From NCBI GenBank assembly GCA_021234155.1, contig JAJEKV010000006.1, positions 24,450,723 to 24,514,722 on the forward strand: a stretch of DNA of 64,000 bases, given 5' to 3'. Of this stretch, positions 59,866 through 64,000 are shown one piece after another. Below the pieces are notes generated by a model, which saw nothing but the letters and a program-made list of their open reading frames with translations, had not been told where the DNA came from and ran no database searches. This DNA is from Isoetes taiwanensis (taxonomy: Eukaryota; Streptophyta; Lycopodiopsida; Isoetales; Isoetaceae). The translations under genes and the position numbers were made by a program. How positions within the stretch are numbered: the stretch's first letter is position 1; each line of letters opens with the position of its first letter.

Positions 59866-60449
59866 ATTTCATCCCTAACTCCAACAAACTTCAATTCAAG
59901 TCACAAACCTTCAATCGCCAAAATGCTAAGACCTTCAATCACCACAAATGAAGTTATCACAAAAGAGCCCACCAACTAAAACCCGAGATCACAATATAGG
60001 AACACAGAGTGCTCGGGGATACCGAGGAGGAACAATGCACAAAGAAATACCACTTAAACTTTCACTGCTCCTTGTCCCCTAACCTCAAACTTCATCTTCA
60101 ACGATCGAGATGAAAAGCCCCAAATTGACATCCAATCTCAACGGCCAATATCAAAACCCCTCTTTGGGTCCCCCGCTCAAACACCCCATACATCCCCTCG
60201 CCGTAACCAACCGCCAAGATTTGCTTCAATATTTTCATCCAACGGTTCGCAACTATGGCCTATGCCCCCATACACCTGCAACACATGATGCATATATAAA
60301 TCCCCCATGACCTATCATCATCTGGACCATTGGCTCTTAACCAGACGGCGGGGATTCAAGGGAGTCCATGGGGTATGCGTGCACATTGGGTTGTGCATGA
60401 GGGGGCATAACAAACCCGTCTCATGCGATATAACTATATTAATATTAGG

Positions 60450-61943
60450 ATACAAGTTTATCTTAAAATTAAAAGTATAATGGTTATCAAAGCTTACTTT
60501 CTAAATTAATTTTCACTTGAATGTATTTAGAATTAGACATCTCAAGAATATAAAATTTTAATTTTCAGTAATTTAACAGATTTAAAACTTGACAATTAGT
60601 TTAATAAGTGATTGATTTCAAATTATTATGAGTATTTTGCAATTTACAAACACTTAAACATATTTAAAAAATGTTGAAATTAATTAAACAGTAAAGTTCA
60701 TGTTTTAATAACAATTTTTTGAATAGTTTATTATGAATGAAAAAAATTATATTAAAAATTAATCGATACTAAACTATTTAAATTTTTATTTTATTAGAAT
60801 ACAAACATAATCATTTAACTAATTGCAACCCCGAACTTTCTTTAAATTTTTTGAAAAATTAGTATTTTAATCATATATATTTTTTCTTATATAGAAGTTA
60901 ATTTTAAATAGATTAAAGGAAAATTAGACTATAAAGCAATTTCATACTTTAGTAACTCACATACTTTTGAGTTAAAGATAAATTGCTAATATTATTGAAA
61001 TCAACAAGAGTAAAAAGAAAAAACTTATAAAGTTATCATGGTATCCTTAAAATATATCTATTAGATTTGAATAAGTCTATATTTTGTTAAATATGTTATA
61101 TCTGGACACCATTACACAACCGGAGCTTAGAAGATACATGCTTCTTTTCTAGTTGTAAGTTCTTGTAAAATATGAATATGCATGACAGGGCCATTAAGGA
61201 ATGTAAAAGATGGTAAGCAAGAACAATATCTCCCACTTGTGTTGATGCTCAATGGCCCTGTCATGCATATTCATATTTTACAAGAACTTACAACTATAAA
61301 AGAAGCATGTATCTTCTAAGCTCCGGTTGTGTAATGGTGTCCAGATATAACATATTTAACAAAATATAGACTTATTCAAATCTAATAGATATATTTTAAG
61401 GATACCATGATAACTTTATAAGTTTTTTCTTTTTACTCTTGTTGATTTCAATAATATTAGCAATTTATGAAAGTATGAAATTGCTTTATAGTCTAATTTT
61501 CCTTTAATCTATTTAAAATTAACTTCTATATAAGAAAAAATATATATGATTAAAATACTAATTTTTCAAAAAATTTAAAGAAAGTTCGAGGTTGCAATTA
61601 GTTAAATGATTATGTTTGTATTCTAATAAAATAAAAATTGAATAGTTTAGTATCGATTAATTTTTAATATAATTTTTTGCATTCATAATAATCTATTCAA
61701 AAAATTGTTATTAAAACATGAACTTTACTGTTTAATTAATTTCAATCTAAAACATTTTTTAAATATGTTTAAGTGTTTGTAAATTGCAAAATACTCATAA
61801 TAATTTGAAATCAATCACTTATTAAACTAATTGTCAAGTTTTAAATCTGTTAAATTACTGAAAATTAAAATTTTAAGTGAAAATTAATTTAGAAAGTAAG
61901 CTTTGATAACCATTATACTTTTAATTTTAAGATAAACTTGTAT
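60450..61943. mobile_element. Long foldback element, ~0.7-kb arms and 55-bp loop
   Basis: The left arm (60,450-61,195) and right arm (61,251-61,943) are reverse complements over almost their whole length, beginning ATACAAGTTTATC / GATAAACTTGTAT and meeting at GACAGGGCCATT / AATGGCCCTGTC. The arms differ by two blocks of about 35-40 bases present only on the left and a few single changes. The sequence is very AT-rich, with no coding frame. It resembles a foldback or MULE-type non-autonomous element, or a fresh palindromic duplication. A transcript would form a ~0.7-kb hairpin. Confidence 0.85.
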
Positions 61944-62062
61944 ATTAATTATAGAAATTATTAAAATCAAGAAGAATTAAACAATACATACATATCTTAT
62001 AATTTAAAGTGCTATCTATTAAAATCTTAATAAGTCGAGGTTTTGTTGAATATGTCATAGAT

Positions 62063-62275
62063 TCATGTTTCATAGTCTGAGAGTTTGCAATAGTTCAAGA
62101 TCTTCAATAGTAGGTTGAATGCAAAATTGTTAGCATTTGCAAAAGCTAACCCTGGTACAGGAGGAAATTGCTCTGCTAGGAGTCTTGTTTTCAATTGTCT
62201 AATACCCTTTGCTATTTTTTTTACTTTGTAAATCCATTTGTTGCCAACCACGTCTTTGCTAGTTGTTTTTACCAC
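62063..62275 (-). mobile_element. Ty1/copia-like RT fragment (right copy)
   Basis: Nearly identical to the fragment at 18,931-19,143 (VVGNKWIYKVKK, then RLLAEQFPPVPGL), with two differing residues in the 70. It is a fossil fragment without neighbouring copia parts. Confidence 0.45.
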
Positions 62276-62589
62276 TATTTCATATGCTTATATTCTTTCA
62301 ATGCCTGCATTTATTCTACCATAGAATTTCTCCATTTCTCTACATTTTTAGGCCAATAGCTTCAATCTTCTACAATTGTCATTATTTGAGTGATGTCAGT
62401 TTTTTATTTTGCAGCCTATTGCTTCTTTCTATCATGTACTCATCCATAATCCCTAATTGTTAAGTCCACTTCTTGCTAAGCTTTTCAACTTTTAATTTTG
62501 TTTTTCTCCTTTTCTTGTGTTCCTGTTCTTGTTGAGTTGTATCAACAGGTGTTGTTGCACCAGTGTCCTTATCATTAATAGATGGCTAG

Positions 62590-62911
62590 ATAAAAATACA
62601 AGGGCATTTTAATAATTCGTTGAAAATACAAGGGCATTTTTATAAATTGCCCTTAATAGATAATTGTTTCCCTTCTATGTTGTCTCTTATTGAATGCTCT
62701 CCTCATCAGATTCATAACATGCTTCATCAAGCTTCCATTTCTTTTCAAAGCCTTTTACTATATATGTCTCTCGACTTCTTGAGTGCTATTTTGTCTTTGT
62801 ACGCCATGGTTAAACTAAAAGGGCAATTTATAAAAATGCCCTTGTGGCTTTGTATAAATGATTAAAATGCCCTTTGTATTTCTATTAATTATGAAAATGC
62901 CCTTTACTTTC
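62590..62911. mobile_element. MITE-like element with GGGCATTTT ends (right copy)
   Basis: Counterpart of 18,305-18,620. The ends carry repeated ACAAGGGCATTTT and CTTTGTATTTCTATTAATTA-type units in inverted order. Since it lies inside the duplicated 1.5-kb segment it does not represent a separate insertion. Confidence 0.55.
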
Positions 62912-63191
62912 CTCTATATATCGATTTCTCGTCCGCATTTGTTATCTAATTACTCTACAAATCGAAATTCCTATACACTTTTCTCTATGAATTTGCACAT
63001 CGGATTCAATTCTGCATATTTCATTGGCAATCCCAAGATTCTAATCTTCACAATCGCCCAAATAACATTTCAAATCTTCACCATTGGCACACCAAAACTT
63101 GGCATTCAGTATTCAGTTGAAGACATTAGGGAAAATCGATTTTGAAGAGGAAATTGAAGAGAATCAATTTGGTATGCTTAAAACTCAAGAT

Positions 63192-63505
63192 TGTGACGCT
63201 CCTTGAACATATACGGCACTCCGGTCGTATACATACAGGGACTTCCCCCTCCCATGGCAACAAGCTCACCATGAGCAGGGCCCTTCGTCTAACTCGGACC
63301 ATCCATAGAAAGATGCCCGGGTGAAGGACACGGAGGTGTCATTCGGCCCACGCCTTCAATGGGACTCCTAAGTCGCGGAAGCGTGAATACAAGTTAGCAT
63401 ACAACATAATCATATCATAAATAACCACCACGAAGGGTGGCACATCCATCCAACATATAATAACAGAGGGAATACATTTAATACTAGAGACAACTTTCCA
63501 AACTT
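63192..63505 (-). mobile_element. Truncated LTR terminal fragment, minus strand
   Basis: About the last 310 bases of the LTR family at 8,728 and 17,037, ending at TGTGACGCTCC (63,192, plus sense). Its inner break is close to that of the fragment at 17,761. On the right it joins the SWIM-like gene sequence. Confidence 0.75.
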
Positions 63506-64000
63506 CAGCCCTTCCTTGTTGGTAGTCTAGCCACCTCACTGCTGCATCAGGAATCTTTTTTGCTCCAATGATTGCTATCTCGACAACATGTTCCCCGCTT
63601 GTGTTGATCTTAAAACCATGGTCTTTCTTGAACCTATCAAAGGATATACGCTGCCTCAAATTGGCATGTCGTCAGATGTAAAGCAAACAATCAATCCTCA
63701 TCCTCCTTTAATGAATGCTTGAGAGACGGCCTCCTCTTCATAGTAGCATGATATGACTCTATGCTTGCATTTGTTTCTTGGTTTGCATGGGGATACATCC
63801 GAGTAGCAACTATCCAGGAAGTAATGTTCTTTGTCCACACATTGCTCATGTATTTCACAACTTTCTTGTAGGCCTTGTGCCTTTCCTTGAACTCTTCCAA
63901 GCCGCCTTAATCCCTCTTCCTACATGAGTCTATGTAGTCCCCGCCATATCTACCATCCCCATCAACATGAATACCATACATGATGTCTCCTAATTCTTTT
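63506..64000 (-). pseudogene. SWIM-domain / MULE-like protein gene, partial
   Basis: Two minus-strand pieces in order. First, 63,691-63,900 reads MSNVWTKNITSWIVATRMYP, then HANQETNASIESYHATMKRR. Then 63,506-63,659 reads DHGFKINTSGEHVVEIAIIG and AKKIPDAAVRWLDYQQGRAE. The W----R-YPHA-QETN--IESYH--MK and IPDAAV----- patterns fit plant SWIM-zinc-finger proteins related to Mutator transposases. A frameshift and stop at about 63,660-63,691 separate the pieces. The SWIM cysteines would come next but the LTR fragment replaces them. The N-terminus lies beyond the window. Confidence 0.5.

Larger units (their letters stand above)
43026..60310 (-). mobile_element. Helitron copy 2 (~17.3 kb, better motifs)
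   Basis: Colinear with copy 1 at an offset rising from about 16.94 kb to 17.29 kb. The 5' end is the same TCATGGGGGATTTAT (60,310 downward). The candidate 3' end CTGA at 43,026-43,029, on the minus strand, is homologous to CTAG of copy 1 and lies 7 bases from the 5' TC of copy 1. This is a head-to-tail tandem with almost no spacer. It is longer partly because of a 218-bp tandem duplication at 57.5-57.9 kb. The HUH motif, both Rep tyrosines, Walker A and Walker B are readable here. Confidence 0.8.
61944..63505 (-). repeat. 1.5-kb segment, right copy of an inverted pair
   Basis: Reverse-complement counterpart of 17,761-19,265, with the same succession read from the right: LTR terminal fragment, AT-rich stretch, MITE-like element, copia-like fragment. 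The foldback element begins exactly where homology to the left copy ends. Confidence 0.85.

Noticed and set aside
17761-63505. Inverted repeats of ~1.5 kb around 42 kb suggested a giant virus-like or Polinton-type element
   Set aside because: No capsid, packaging ATPase, protein-primed polymerase or integrase was seen inside. The repeats contain LTR, MITE and copia pieces and continue into other sequence on both outer sides, so they are not true termini.

Overview
The window is a plant nuclear, transposon-dense intergenic region. The evidence is an L1-type LINE with plant-style ORF1 and ORF2, LTR elements primed by initiator tRNA-Met, Helitrons carrying an RPA70-like gene (the plant arrangement), and plant-specific B3 DNA-binding domains. 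No complete host gene was found, and the species cannot be named from the sequence.

Layout. Positions 1-17,760 hold an old LTR retrotransposon in the order LTR, interior, LTR, partial interior. A full-length 7.8-kb LINE sits inside its first LTR: the LTR stub is at 1-19 and resumes at 7,828. The LINE reverse-transcriptase ORF is one uninterrupted frame of 1,273 codons, whereas its ORF1 is decayed. Positions 17,761-19,265 and 61,944-63,505 are copies of one ~1.5-kb segment in opposite orientation (LTR end, a ~316-bp MITE-like element and a Ty1/copia-like RT fragment). They bracket about 42.7 kb.

Positions 19,266-26,090 are mostly unassigned. They contain two degraded B3-domain fragments (20.68-21.38 kb), an unassigned 105-codon frame and a short LSU-rRNA-like antisense fragment. 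Positions ~26,097-60,310 are the main feature: two head-to-tail copies of a ~17-kb Helitron whose genes read on the minus strand. Each copy holds a Rep/helicase, an RPA70-like ssDNA-binding protein gene, a B3-domain fragment, an opposite-strand fragment of a second Helitron helicase, a tRNA-like SINE head and a ~0.7-kb array of TTCTAGAA/GAATCTAAGG-type repeats. Copy 2 retains a readable HUH motif, both Rep tyrosines, and Walker A and B. Copy 1 has lost the HUH motif and the Walker B glutamate. Both are frameshifted throughout and probably inactive.

Positions 60,450-61,943 form a near-perfect inverted repeat (arms ~0.7 kb, 55-bp loop). The right edge (63,506-64,000, minus) holds part of a SWIM/MULE-like protein gene cut by the LTR fragment.

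Limits: identities and boundaries were judged by eye. The two Helitron copies differ by many short insertions and deletions, so some frame breaks may be sequencing error.
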